Source: Daphnia carinata (Eukaryota; Arthropoda; Branchiopoda; Diplostraca; Daphniidae). From it: DNA of 64,000 bases. The stretch is taken from positions 3,572,679 through 3,636,678 of the forward strand of contig NC_081337.1 in the NCBI RefSeq assembly GCF_022539665.2. The letters are read 5' to 3'. Below the pieces are notes generated by a model. The model ran no database searches. It worked only from the letters and a program-made list of their open reading frames with translations, and was not told where the DNA came from. The position numbers and the translations under genes were made by a program. Shown here piece after piece: positions 1 to 12,769 of this stretch (its first letter is position 1; every line of letters starts with the position of its first letter).

Positions 1-3000
1 GGACAAACTTTTCACCCAGGACAGAAAACGAGCCATGGATTTTTTTATCGCCATAAAAACGTTTTTTGGGAACGTCATCCACCTGACACGTCACACAAAG
101 CCACGCCAAAATTTCCTACAATGAGGACAACTGCAAGGCAGACGAAATCGGAAAGCAGCCGGAAGTCTAAGTGACCCTTCAGGTATTCTTATCGACAGGT
201 ACTTGTCAATTATATTTAAGTCATTGATTGTTAAGCAAATGATTTCTTATTAAAAATATGTCAATTTTATGTATGAAACTCATTCGAGAAAATCACAAAG
301 TTTTCCAGAATTCTTTATTTTCTCGCATGCAACTCTGTTAGTTATGATTAACGTTTAAACGTATTACGTTATTCCGTAAAGAAATTGGTAGATTCTTAAC
401 GATTACAAAAGATTTTCGTTAAAACTTCCATTGGCAAGTGACACCGAAATTCTTTCATTACAAGCAAGATATTTTGCATAACAATTAAAATCTTTAAAAT
501 TCAATTCAACCATTTGTTCGTGATTTTAACTAAGAATAATTTCTTTTGTGTCTTGTCTCTAATTGTCCAGGTCAACTCTTCACCATATCACGTGAACCTT
601 AGCATGGCAATTTTAATAGGAGGACGATCTTCCGGGCTATAATCTTTGCGTAAATAAAACTTCTATTCAAAACAAATACCAGTTAAAACTGATTTTTTCT
701 TTTATGGATTTGCGCAGAGATTAAGAAAAACAATTTTTGTCGCTTGAATTTTTCACACAGCATAAAGCAGCCGCAAACTTCATTCATTGCATTCAGTTCC
801 AATTGCTGGGTGAAAAATTCGTACTTGGACACCCCAACCGCATTCGCGGCGGGACAGTGTCACCTTCCCAGACAAAACACTGCTTGGAAAGCGGAAAGAA
901 CCTACCTCACAGAATAAAAACCAGAACGCTAAAAAAAAAAATTTTACGTGTGGGACGAACAAACTAGAAATAACCAGTTTACACCAGAAATCGGGAAGGA
1001 AGCCTCAACGACAGGATAAGTAATGCATTAAAAAAAATTATTATTATTTACTTGTTTGCTACATTTTGGTTTTTGCCCGACAAACCTGCGTGGGACCGAG
1101 GCAATCTATTGTCCCAGCGATTCATTTAACGATGGGACGTAGCACGATTAAAGCTAAATACCAGTCAACATCATTTGATATCGGATTAAGAGGTTTAACA
1201 AGCTGTGATTTATTAACTATTTCAACTTTAAAGTCACGCCAGCTGTTCGTATAAATTATGAGTGCGGTTACATCGTCTCGTAAATAACAACGCCCGCCGA
1301 ATGAAAAAGGGAGGCGTATTTCATATGCTCGCACATACTGATTATCATAGATTTTTGGGTTCGCATTTTTGATTTTCCATTTCGCTTTGTTAATGGAAAC
1401 CGATTTCCTGACTATGCAGTATCCAAAAAATGGGGGGTCATTGAGCACAAAATGATTGTTGGAGTCGATTTGCTTAGCAGTTATTATTTTTTTTCCTGTT
1501 GAACCTTCTTTTTCATTTCTCAAAATAATGACGCTTTATTTTTCCTTTTTTTTTCAAATTTACTTTTCGTTTCACGCTTGATGCCGCCCGCATCCGCCCA
1601 GCTGCTGCTGTTTTACTTCAACTACGTTCTATGTTTGAGATTCGGTTGTGTTATGGTGTATTAAAGCGTTTTCCACGACATCACTCTGATGTGTCGGACG
1701 GAGAAAAATGCAGTGAGAAACTTAAGGAGGACTCTATCGAACATAAAGGTATGTAATGTTTATCTTCCTTTTTGATGTCACGTCGCGATTACCAACGCCT
1801 TCCGCACCGTGCGGGAGATTGGACTCGCTGACACTGCTTAAGAGGGGTGATAGGCTGTAACTGATGCGTAGTTATGGTCTGTTGGTATTCGAGGAGTTAG
1901 GAACATCTCTCGATAATCATTCGATGTGTTTTAGCCAATATTCAATTATTTTATTATTTTTCCTCTTTATGTTTTAACGAATCTTCGCCTTGTCTATTGC
2001 ACGGATGTCTGGTTTTTATAGCCGATCGCGGACTTGGCCTCCCCCCGTCGGTGAAACAAACATCCACGTGTGAAAAAAAAATTGGAATTTAACAGTGCAA
2101 AAATGATGACAAAGTCCAGTAATTTCGCACGCGAACGTTTGACAACACCTTTTGGCGTGGCTAAATTCTTTTGCCGAACAGTGACAGTCGCATCGAACAT
2201 GACTCGCACCACTTAAAAATTGAAAGTTCCCATCGGGTACACGACATTGGCTTCTTCACTAAAGCTACAACACATTTGCGGAAAAAGGATTGTTTCAAAT
2301 TGTTTTTATTCAGTTCGTTTACTATTTCTCACGCTTCTATTATTCTATAGCTTTTGCGTCGTCTGGAAATTCCTTCTTTTGGGGTAAACGTCTGGACATT
2401 AGACTCGCGGATATTTTGTCAATACCATTGCGCGCGTTAACTGTTGTCGTCACCATCACGCTGTTTGTGTCGAATTTCGTTCCATTTGTATAGTCAGCAG
2501 CCTTGCCAATTCGTGGTGGTCTTCCTCTTTTTGTTTTGTTATCCCACGATTTGCGTTATCCTACAGCCTTGACTCTGCACTTAATATCAGTTTGAAAGCT
2601 TATAAACGTGAAAGGAGACGACACCTAAGCGAAAGCAGATATTTCTCTATTGGGAAAGGGCCGTCGTGATGGGAGGACGTTCATTTTTCTTTATTCATTC
2701 GCCGCCGACGATGCTTTGCGTTCATAGGACATCCGAGGAATCTACGTTTGAACGGATGAGGTTTTAGAGAACGTGCGAGAGCGGCATTTAATCCACGCCT
2801 TATTCTTTGTTCCCCCCTCTCACCGTAATCCTGCTGCGTGACACTATAACCACTAGCTTACCTTTTCGGCTAGAGGAGGAGGACGAACAGAAAGAAGAAG
2901 GGGGGGGGGGGGGGGGAGAGGAATGATAAAAATAAATACCGAAAATGAAGAAGAGGGTCCGTAGCCCAAGTCAAACGGTCCAAACACAAAGCACTAGATA

Positions 3001-3960
3001 TAACGCGCTTTTGGCCTACGTGGCTTTCAAACGCACACCAGAGCGCTACCGAGTGACTTGCAATAAAATCGTCCCATCTTCTGCCCTCTTTTCGCAGACT
3101 ACCACCTGCAATTCGACGTGAGCCTAGTCGCAAGTTGAGCGCTGAGAAAATTAAGGAATCAACCACACCTTCTTAAATAACGGTAATTACAGAGTACACC
3201 ATTATGTGATTCAATTGTGATAACAAAATGTATTTGATTTGCCCATGTTTAGCACTAGTTGGAATAATTCATATTGTTAACAACACCTTTTAATTCGATT
3301 CATGGTGAAAAGAGCCGGATATTGATTCCTCGAAAAATGTTTTGTTATTTCTGATCGTCCTCGCAATTTTTAAGCGTTTTGGTCTCCAATTGTTTTAGGA
3401 TTATTTCTAAATTTAAAAGTAAATGCCAATTTTAAATTTTACGGGGCGTTTCCCCTTTTGATTGCTCTTGGAGGAAACAATCTGGCGACCGTAGTACGAA
3501 AAGCGCTATGCTCCACGTGTAAAAGATACGCTGGTAGACTTTCGGATAACAATATGTAGATCGTTGACTTTATCACAAGAGCAGCAATGCGATGGATGAT
3601 GCACGTGTAAGATCAAATTCGCTAGCATTTTTTCAATTGCCATCTGGTACTAGTTGCGCCATTTTCTTTTTTTTAATTCCTTTGTTTCTGTTACACTGTA
3701 TGTGTGTGTTCCCACACAACAATAAAAAGCGTCCCTCTCGAAGAAGAAGACCCACCAAATCCCGCAGCTATTGTCGTAGAAAAAGAAAGTGAGAATGGGC
3801 AACAACAAAAAAAAAACGAGGAAAGAAATGCCTGGAGGAAGATCCGTGTTTGTTCATTCGTGTCTGTTTAAAATACTACAAGTTATAGCCTAAGATAAAG
3901 TAATTTCTAAGGGCCCGATTCAAATTTTAATCTGTAATTTTTATTTGATTTTTTTTTTTG
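1..3960. other. upstream region without a recognisable gene
   Basis: I see no coding exon with family similarity here; open frames are short and of low complexity. There is a run of 17 G at 2900-2916. A good donor context (AAG followed by gtatgt) lies at about 1749, and a T-rich acceptor ends at 3963, just before the first coding exon of the guanylate cyclase. A 5' untranslated exon of that gene could therefore lie near 1.6-1.75 kb, but this is only a guess from splice-site consensus. Confidence 0.4.
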
Positions 3961-4009
3961 TAGATCAATTTATATCGTGAGCTGGGTGAAACGAAATGAT
4001 TGTTTGAAG

Positions 4010-7000
4010 ATGGTGCTTCCTTCTAAATCTATGAGAAAAATCATGATCAATGCAATCTTTTTCTGTCTTGGCTTGTGGACCCGATTTGGCAGCAGCCAAG
4101 CCAATCCTAGCATCACCTCCTTCAATTTCAATGCAAGCAGAACCGAACCTTTGAACTCGATCACTTTTGAAGAGGCCTCTAAATTAGCGATCAAATCCTG
4201 TGCTAACATTGACAGCATATTTCACTTGATCGATCCGAAATGGCCGGACCAGCGGAGAAACACCGGCCGCAAACTGATCGTTCCACAAGTCTACAGCCAA
4301 TCTAATTATCTCATCTCTTCCGGCAAGTAGCAAATTGCAGAATCCTAGACATGCCAATCGAACAACATATAACTAATCACCTCTATTGTCATTTTCGTTT
4401 TCATTTGTCTTTCTCTAAACAGAGCTATCTACCATCGATCCGATGGTGCCGTTAACCATTGGCTTCTTAAGCTCTTATCTAAGCAGTAAGATGACGCTTG
4501 GTGCCATTCCGTTAGCCGTTGAAGCAGTCAACAAGGATCCTAATCTGCTGCCTGGACGTAAACTTAAATTCGTTGCCGCCGACATTGGCAATCCAGGTCT
4601 GGAATAATGACATAATATTTCAAATAATTCAACGACGTCCAAGGCAATGTTTTGCATTCCTGTACATAGTAGGGAATGATGGATTAACGGCATTGGCCAT
4701 TCGACGGATGACTGAGATGAGAGACAATAATTTAACCATCGCTTTCATTGGACCTGATGGACATCACTGCGCAGACGAAGCTCTGGTAGCAGCAGCTTGG
4801 AACCTGCCCATCATCACGCATGTGTGTATATATACGCATAAAAAACACTTTCTTCTTTTCTATTTGAATTTGATCGTTTGCGTATACGACTTAAAATATG
4901 TTAGCCAAGTGTAACTGATTGTAGATTCAGACCAGCAAAAAGGTTCTATTCTTATCGACGTTTTAAATTTGAATCTTTACAGAAATGTTCGGAAAAGAGG
5001 GTATCGGACATGCCGCAGACATACTTCACATTCTCCCGTACAATTCCGCCCGCATCCAAAATATCGAAACCAGTAATAGCTTTGTTGCAGAATTTTGGCT
5101 GGAACAGGATTCTTATCATCGTCGGGAAGAAGAACGAATGGATCCAGATAAAAGACGCCGTCCAGGTATTTGTTCTTTGATATATGAATGCCGCGCAGTA
5201 GAAAATAGTTTCATTGGCTGTTATCAGGTCTCCGCTCGGGACAAAAGGATTGAAGTTATCGACGTAATTTACCTAGACGACCATTCGCCGACCCAAATGG
5301 ACGCCATAAAAACAATTGCTGAAAGTACTTTTCTACGTACGAGGAGTAAGTTTCCCTACTAACGATTTCTCTATAGCAGGTCTATAAAGAGATATTGTAT
5401 TTTTTTTTTGCAGTTTATCTTTTTATCGGCCAGGACATTGCCCTCATTCATTTCGTCAAAGCCCTCCACGGGCTAGGAGTACTGGCAACTGGTGATTACA
5501 TGATCATTTCAATCGATGATTCCGCGTTCGATCCTGAAACAAATGCCCAAAACACCAATCGCAGTAAGGCATTCATCGTAGCCAGTTTTATGACACAACG
5601 ATAAAAAGGGATTTATTCTTTGTGTTCTAAAGATCGTCTCAATTCGTACTTGACATCCGTCAAAACACAAGATGAAATTCAGGCTTTTCGTTCGGTCTTG
5701 AAAGTAACATCATCCCATCCACGCAATCCTAATGCCAGGCAAGTCCATCATGAATTGCAATGTTTCAACGAAACTTAACATTAGGCTTTGATTATCACAG
5801 GAAAATGTTAGCCAAAATGAAAGAATATTCTTCTCGGCCACCTTTTTGCGTGCCTAATCGTCCAACGATTTTCGACGATATCGAAGTACCGATTGACGCT
5901 TATCACGCCTACGACGCCGTCCTGCTCTACGCCCAGGCCTTGACGGAATCTCTGGGCGATGGCTACGACCCTCGTAACGGGACTAACATCGTGGAACGCA
6001 TCCGTAGCCGTGTGTACCATTCGGTCCTTGGATATGACGTTAGTATGAACGTACTTTTCCAACTGCAATCCGATTTCACATCCCCGATTTTCTTTTGTTT
6101 CGGTAATTTTTTTTTAGGTGTTCATCGATTCCAACGGTGATGCAGAAGGTAATTACACGGTTTTTTCCATGCTCCCTTTTCAAAGGAAACGGTTCGCTGG
6201 ACCGACATCGTACGATGTCTCAAATTACGTTATGCAACCTGTTGGGTATTTCCAGTACAACACTGGCAGCAGTTCTCCTAAAGATTTCCCGGTGAGTTTC
6301 GTATTTTTTCACATTCATTTTAGTTTATTGGGATTTTTTTTTTTTGTTGTTCTCATACAAGCTCATTCATAAAACGCAACCGCAAGTTTCTTAATAGTTT
6401 GTGTTTATGGCCGTCGGCGACTAGGTCTTTCTATATTTTAACTCGAGCCGTCCAATCGATTGGATTGGATTTGGTCCACCCGTTCCGGAATCGCCTTGCG
6501 GTTTCACCAGGGAAATGTGCGTTCGACTTGCAACGCCAGACTGGAGAAGCGTTGTTTGTACAGTTTCCGGTGTTGTTTTTATTGTAACAATTGGCTTGGC
6601 CTCTAGGTGAGATTTTTTTTTTTCTTTATTCCACGTATGTTTCCAGGTTTTTCTTCACTATTGTTTCTTGCCGTTTTTCATTTCTTTTGGGGTTACATTT
6701 TTAACAGACATTACTGTTATGCGCACAAATTGGCCTGCCTACTCTGGAAGGTGGACACTCGCGAAATCATCATTACTGCGTCCCCAGCCGATATCACTGA
6801 CATGCCGGACCATTATGTCGCTAGGAGCCTGACTGGCCATCATCACGGGCGGAATACCAATAATAGCCCTGGTGAAGATAAGGGATCGCCGGGCAAAGAT
6901 GATTCCTCCACCATTGACCAGGGCATGAAACGTTTCTACACTAGAACAGGTAGCTACAAAGGCAATGTTGTGGCCATCAAGACCATCCACGCGAAAAGCT

Positions 7001-9129
7001 TGAGTTTCACGAACAACATCCGGAAGGAATTGAAACAAATGAGCGCACTTCGTCATGAGAACGTCGCCTCATTTATGGGTGTATCCGTTGAAAATGGAAG
7101 CATCTCAATCCTGACAGCTTACTGTGCTCGGGGAAGTTTGGAGGACATTCTCAAGTACCTCGATTTCAAGCTGGATACATTTTTCATCGCCTCCCTCGTC
7201 ACTGATTTAATTAAGGTATTATTTTTTGGAACGATACCTGCGTCAAAACATAAAATGTAACAACTCCTTCCCATTGCACAGGGAATGATATTCCTTCACG
7301 AAAGCGAAATTGTATCACATGGCAACCTGAAATCTTCCAACTGTTTAGTCGACTCGCGTTGGGTTTTGCAAATCACCGATTTTGGTCTACATGAAATCAA
7401 AGGTAAAGAAACTGAATGTTGCTAAAAGCATTGTAATAAATCTAATTGATTTCCAATTTTAAGCTACCAGTAACGAAGCTCAAAAGAAAGCTAAATGCGC
7501 TAAACGGCTATTGTGGAAAGCGCCGGAATTGTTTCGTAACCCGAATCCTCCTCCACGGGGCACTCAGAAAGGCGATGTTTATTCCTTCGGCATCATTCTT
7601 TATGAAATCTTTGGTCGTAAAGGACCTTGGGGTGACCTGTTGGATACCATGTCACCTACAGGTAAATAAAAAAACGATCAAACATAAGTGTAACATAGAA
7701 GAAATGGTGTCAAATGCTGATGGAATTGTTTGAACTCGACAGATATCGTCGAAAGACTTACCCATCCAGAACGGTTCTCTTACAAATTTTTCCGTCCGCC
7801 CGTTTCCTTGTTGAATTGCAAGGAGTACATCATTCGCTGTATGCAGGACTGTTGGCACGAAACGCCAGAAATGCGCCCCAATTTCAAATCCATCCGTAGC
7901 CGCCTGAAGGAAATGGAAGCTGGATTGTAAACATAGAAACGAAACTAACACGAAAATTAACGATTAATCACAACATTTCAATGCTTTTTTTTCCAGGAAG
8001 CCCAACATTTTCGATAACATTATGATCATGATGGAAAAGTACACCTACAATTTGGAAGGTCTAGTCCAGGAACGGACGGATCAGCTGGTGGAAGAGAAGA
8101 AGAAAACGGAAGCTCTTTTACACAGAGTCTTACCAAAGTAACGCCTAGTACTCGATTCTATTTTTACTCAGAATTAATAAAACTTGGGTTCTTGTTTACG
8201 AATTGAGTAGGTCGGTGGTCGAGTCGCTCAAACGAGGAGAACCTGTTAAAGCGGAAAGTTTCGATTCAGTGACCATCTATTTCAGCGACATTGTCGGCTT
8301 CACATCGTTGTCCGCCGTGAGCACGCCGCTACAAGTGGTCGGTCTTCTCAACGAGCTTTACACCTTGTTCGACTCGATATTGGAAAACTATGATGCATAC
8401 AAAGTGGAGACTATTGGCGATGCTTACATGGTGGCCAGTGGGCTGCCCATTCGTAACCGGGACTATCACGCGGCCGAAATCGCTTCATTGGCCCTTCATT
8501 TACTCTCCGAAATACGCAATTTTCGCATTCGTCATAGACCTGGAGAAACGCTGAAGTTACGCATCGGTATTCATTCCGGCCCGTGCGTCGCTGGAGTAGT
8601 CGGTTTGAAAATGCCGCGTTATTGCCTTTTCGGCGATACGGTGAACACCGCATCTAGGATGGAATCAACTGGACAAGCTCTTCGCATTCACATATCGGCA
8701 GCCACTAAAGAACTCTTGGATCGGTTGGGCGGCTTCGTCATTGAAGAGCGTGGATTAACTTCTATTCGGGTTAGCAATTTTTAACGCGAAATTTTAACCG
8801 AGTAGTAGAATTAAAGTTATTCTTTTAACAACACATAGGGTAAAGGTGAAATGATGACTTACTGGCTAGCTGGGGAGGAGTCGTGGCGTGCTGGACGTCG
8901 TCGTCCTAGCACACTTAAAAGAGAAATCGCAGCAACTGCACAACCAACTGATGCCGATCAGCAGATTGGACTACAGTGCCCTACCATGTTAGGTGACGTA
9001 CCTTGCGTATCAAAGATAGACCACTCAGACAGCTCAATAATAAATATCCGACAGAAAATCAACAATGACGTTCATATTAGTGTTGATTCAGGCACTAACA
9101 ATAGCTTCAGTAATCTATGGTTAGGGTGA
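4010..9129 (+). CDS. receptor-type (membrane) guanylate cyclase, natriuretic-peptide-receptor-like
   Basis: Single-pass receptor that makes cGMP from GTP after peptide binding. Seventeen coding exons: 4010-4322, 4423-4596, 4670-4821, 4983-5165, 5228-5345, 5414-5563, 5633-5738, 5801-6038, 6118-6291, 6425-6606, 6708-7215, 7282-7402, 7464-7661, 7743-7926, 7997-8137, 8211-8769, 8839-9129; 1263 residues, all phases consistent. In order: signal peptide; ANF-receptor ligand domain (about 115-520); transmembrane helix (about 578-597); kinase-homology domain (about 640-930) that keeps VAIK and DFG but has HGNLKSSN where active kinases have HRD, as usual in this family; short dimerisation helix; cyclase domain from about 995. 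Cyclase metal ligands D1007 (FSDIVGF) and D1051 (ETIGDAY), and guanine-selective E1047 and C1119, are present, so it should be active. The start chosen is the first ATG in frame with the signal peptide; a three-codon upstream ORF precedes it. Introns 1 and 7 appear to use GC donors. Confidence 0.93.
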
Positions 9130-10662
9130 TATTTTAATTCTGAAATCAATTATCCATAAATATTGGTCGCCTTATGCACACAAAAGAAGTCGTTGGATCG
9201 TGCGAAATTAACGTAGAAATTAGCCTTGTCTCCGTATTTTGCTGGCCTTCCACTTGCCACTTCTAGTTTGTTCCTCTTCAAAAATATAAACTCTTTTTTA
9301 AGTTTAAGCAGGTTACTATAGACAGGACATAATCACAATTCTTGCCTCCGAGTCCCATTGGGAGCTTACTATTAAGCGTTCATCGTACAACTGAGTTTCT
9401 TAAGTTTGAAATTGCATTTTTGAATGATCAATATGTCATAATGTCAGTTAACCATTCCATTCACAATTTGTTCGTTTGAATGGTTAAGTTTTTGAATGAA
9501 GAAAGTTTAAATGTTCTAGTCAAAACTCAAGAGAACACGCTTTTATGAGTTGGTTGTCCTTTAACCATGTCACACATTATGCTACTCTGTATGGTTATTC
9601 CATTTCATTAATCTACCGAAAATCTGTGATTGTTTGTCGTATGCCTATGTGTTCTGCATCATCCTTTTTCACCACTCGTGTCGGTGGTAGCTTCCCAGAT
9701 TTTTTTGGCAGAGAAAAAAGGTATGTGAAAGGTTTCAACGATTCTGTTCATCCTAAGAAAACTTAAAAGAATATTTATGAAAGATAAATAAGAAAATGAA
9801 AGTTTAATGACAATGTTTCTCAGTTTCCATTAAGCGCCAAGTTTTTTAACTTTTACATGTTGTTTTTTTTTCAGTCGAATTAAATACATTTAAATGAATA
9901 ACCTTTTACAAAGTCGTCTTAATTTAAAAAAGAATCACGAAAATAATGACCAGTTACAAACTTTTCAAGTAGCGCTAACAGAACCCATGGTTTTGTTTTA
10001 AAAACCGACTGTTGACCAAGAAAACGAATTCTCTTTTCGTTATTAATATTAAATTTTAATTAAAACGTGTGATTCTCATAGAATCAGCAGAGATGTCATA
10101 TTTTGCAGATTTAAAAGAAAAAACGGTTTAAACGGAAGAAAAAGCGGCTGTAACGCAAAAATTTGTCCCGTCATTTTTCCCAAATTACTTCAAAAACTAT
10201 AAGCCTAGTCTAAAAACAAATTTGATTTTCGTTTTTTCATTCCATTTTAAATCTAGTTCATGTAGTTTTATGTATGTTTGCGAAAAAAAATAAAAATCCT
10301 AAAAAGTCGGGTTATTATTTTATCGGGCTTATTTTTCAGTCAGATTTTACACGAAAAAATGCATTTATTTCGAAAACTATAAACCCTACATAAAAATAAA
10401 TTTGGTTTTCGTGATTCTCGTTTAATTTTGAATGGAAATCATGTATTTTAAACTATATTTAAAATTTGGCCAAAAATGAAAAAGTGGGAAGGCTATAGCC
10501 TTCTGTCAAAATCGGCCAAAAACAAAATCTCTTGAAATTAATAAAAAATCACACTGTATGATCAAAATTGATTCATCATCATTAAGCCCCTCTGGCAATT
10601 TAGTTTTAGGCGCAGGGGGTATTGCGCGCTTGCTGGCCGTTTATTATAGTAGGCCATGATTC
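9130..10662. other. noncoding flank with diverged internal repeat
   Basis: Downstream of the guanylate cyclase I see no convincing gene. From about 10.12 kb the sequence contains two diverged tandem units that share the pattern 'aaaactataa..cc..ta..taaaaa.aaattt', at about 10190-10270 and 10375-10450. The first unit also resembles sequence at 16178-16262 on the far side of the inverted repeat. The region looks like old repetitive DNA. Confidence 0.45.
10128..10218 (+). repeat. flanking direct repeat, left copy
   Basis: This stretch (aaacggaagaaaa..cgg..gt.acgcaaaaa, then a T-rich and A-rich tail ending tctaaaaaca) is a clear but diverged match, in the same orientation, to 16178-16262. The two copies bracket the inverted repeat and the hAT-type element. 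They have several small substitutions and indels, so they are not a fresh target-site duplication. Confidence 0.6.
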
Positions 10663-10797
10663 GCAGTTAGTTCAATAGCGTGGATGGAGAATAACGCGTG
10701 GCTGGAGGAACAATTGAAAAATGGATAGGATACAACAAAAGGATGATAAGTATAAACATTATTATATTGCTTTCAATTATTAATTATTGTTTATTAG

Positions 10798-11295
10798 ATC
10801 CAATTATGAAGCTGCAGGTCCAATTATTGGAACAACACAAAATATTAGATAACAGCAAAGCTAAGGATGGTAAGGCCTAATATGTAATGATTCTATTTAT
10901 TTGCTTTTATTCATTTGTGTTTTGTAGCTCAAATTTTGAGTCTACAAGCTCAGCTAGGGGAAAAGAACAAATTGGAACGGAACAGTTTCCAAACAGTGAA
11001 GGAGGTTTTTCAAAACTCATCCCTAACTGAACGTGAGGATGAGTTGGCATTAGGCGAACACAGCCAGGTACCTAAACTTTTCAAATAAGAATTCAAAATA
11101 AGTATAGAATTAAAAAAAAAAAAATTATTTATTGTTTAGTTATTCAGTCTACCACCTGACAGTGTGTTAAAGTTAAATTCTGTTAGTGCTGCACTAAAAG
11201 AATTGTTAGTAATAAGTCCATGCAGCGAAGGAAGTGAACAATTGTGGGACCGTATTTGGGCTGAAAATGGGTGTGGTACGGAAACCCAGAAATAG
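10798..11295 (+). pseudogene. unrecognised three-exon reading frame, left-arm copy
   Basis: Three segments with consensus splice sites and matching phases (10798-10869, 10928-11067, 11140-11295, ending at TAG) encode about 122 residues. The first part is Gln/Leu/Lys-rich and looks helical (for example KLQVQLLEQHKILDN, then LQAQLGEKNKLERN); the end is less polar and finishes with WDRIWAENG. I do not recognise a family. The segment just upstream (about 10684-10740) has an ATG followed 14 codons later by a stop, and I could not join it in frame, so the 5' end is missing or broken. Intact phase across two introns argues for past selection as a protein; the missing start argues that this copy may be dead. 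Confidence 0.45.
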
Positions 11296-12180
11296 CACAA
11301 GTTCAACATAAAACATGAATTAGTTACTTTTCGGTTTTTTGTCTATCGAAAAAGTATTTTTAATGCTATTATTTTGCATTCACAGAATTTTAGTGGGGGA
11401 TCAAGTCAAGTCTGGAAGTGTTACAGGATGGAAGAATGAGCCTACAGTTGAAAAACACTGAAAGTGCATTACCATTAAGGTATGAGGTAAAGTAATAGAG
11501 TATGCAAATTGTCTAATGAGAAGTACCATCTTGTGTGAATGAATCCTGTGTAACAGCAATCCTTTATAGTTCTGTCAGCCTCAAATAATTCTGCTTCTCT
11601 TGCTAAAGAACAACTTGTCCTTTACGTTCAGAGTGTTGGTGAAGCTGGGTACTTAAATGGCCCTAAAAGATGTTTCATTTCGTTGGCATTGCAGCAATGA
11701 ACATCATACATGGACTTTTTAGGTATGAAAGGAATTTTCTTGAAAATTTTTTGAATTTATGACAAAGCATTTCTCCTGCTTTTTGCCAACCATGTCTAAT
11801 CTAAAAAAAAAATTTTATCCAATAGGAAAGGATTTTCAGCATACTCTGAACACAACTATCAACAATGCAACATTCTAGGGGTGCTATTTTACCATTCAAG
11901 AGCCTTATACAATGATTTTCATCTGCAATTTGTATGGCCTTTCCCAAGCTTCTGCCAGAAGTTGAATCTATAAGTCATGTAAGTCACATGAGCAACAATT
12001 GAGATGCTTAATGGTGTTTTTCTTTTCTCAGCATAGGTTAATAGTAACATTGGATCTGAAAAGATTCTTGGTTGGGGCAAGACAATGAATAAATTGTATT
12101 GATTGGATGGATGACATGACATTGCTATACTTAATTCGGATTCCCCAGACGGTATTTGATATTAAAAAAATTGAAGTGCA
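11296..12180 (+). other. second half of left arm, possible further exon fragments
   Basis: After the TAG at 11295 there are short open stretches but no continuous gene. Around 11575-11695 one frame reads through a peptide ending near KRCFISLALQ before a stop. All of this is mirrored in the other arm. I cannot assign a function. Confidence 0.3.
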
Positions 12181-12236
12181 TATCTGGGCTCCCTTCTTTT
12201 CTGAAGCCCCGTTTCCCCTTGACTCATAATAAGCCC

Positions 12237-12549
12237 GTAGGGGGTCATGCCCCTACTGTACGGTATATATAAAAACAACATATACCGAGGTTTGGAGGGC
12301 TCTGGCCGGAAAGGGGACGTGGGGTGCCGCTTAGTCCGATGATGTGTTCACGGAGGGTGACGTGGCTGCCCACAAATCCGAACTAAAGGTTAATCGCTCC
12401 TGTAAAAATGTTCCAAATCTTCAGCTCTTCTTCCGGCTTCTCTTAGCCAATCACCGGGTAATCTCCCCGGTGGGTCAACAAGGCAGTGTCTCCCCCTGCC
12501 TGGGTTGACGGCAACTTTTGAAAGGGCTATTGTGCCTTTTTAAAGTTGC
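12237..12549 (+). ncRNA. candidate structured RNA or DNA hairpin series, left-arm copy
   Basis: Several perfect stems lie close together. GTAGGGG pairs with CCCCTAC at 12237-12256, and CGGTATAT with ATATACCG at 12261-12287. Four then follow nearly back to back: GGCT/AGCC at 12435-12448, ACCGGG/CCCGGT at 12453-12471, GTCAAC/GTTGAC at 12474-12509 enclosing AGGCAG/CTGCCT, and GCAACTTT/AAAGTTGC at 12511-12549 enclosing AAAGG/CCTTT. The stretch is more GC-rich than its surroundings. It does not match the snRNA, SRP or RNase P sequences I can recall. It could be an RNA gene, a transposon end structure or a recombination substrate. Strand is arbitrary. Confidence 0.4.
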
Positions 12550-12769
12550 AAAAATAATTGTAATGTGCAGAGAATTGTCAATAAAATGTTTTTTATAAAA
12601 TATTTTTTGCAAAATTTGTTTCTTTCATTGTCTGTGTTAGCTGTGTTCACACATTACATTTCTCAACTTTTTTTTTTATTGCTTTGCTTTTATTTGTTTT
12701 TGTCACTTTTGATGGTAAGCATTGTTTCCATGGGTTTATCGTTTATTTGTAAGCATTCTATTATTATTC

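Larger units (their letters stand above)
10663..12768 (+). repeat. left arm of a 4.7-kb inverted repeat
   Basis: This arm reads as the reverse complement of 13267-15373 with only scattered differences. Examples are one substitution in the terminal GCAGTTAGTTCA.TAGCGTGGA, a 3-base indel near 10730, an A/G change near 11471 and a G/A change near 11519. The outer ends share GCAGTTAGTTCA and then diverge at once; I see no target-site duplication. Each arm carries an unrecognised three-exon reading frame in its outer part and a hairpin-rich stretch near its inner end. High identity suggests recent formation or ongoing gene conversion. An assembly artefact is also possible. Confidence 0.9.

Noticed and set aside
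2900-2916. Poly-G run, with similar runs at 18467-18480 (G), 26002-26014 (C) and 60100-60111 (C)
   Set aside because: Simple homopolymers with no surrounding structure; not treated as regulatory elements.
12237-12549. Possible snRNA, SRP RNA or RNase P/MRP gene
   Set aside because: Compared from memory with U1, U2, U4, U4atac, U6, U12 and SRP signatures; none matched. Kept only as an unassigned structured candidate.
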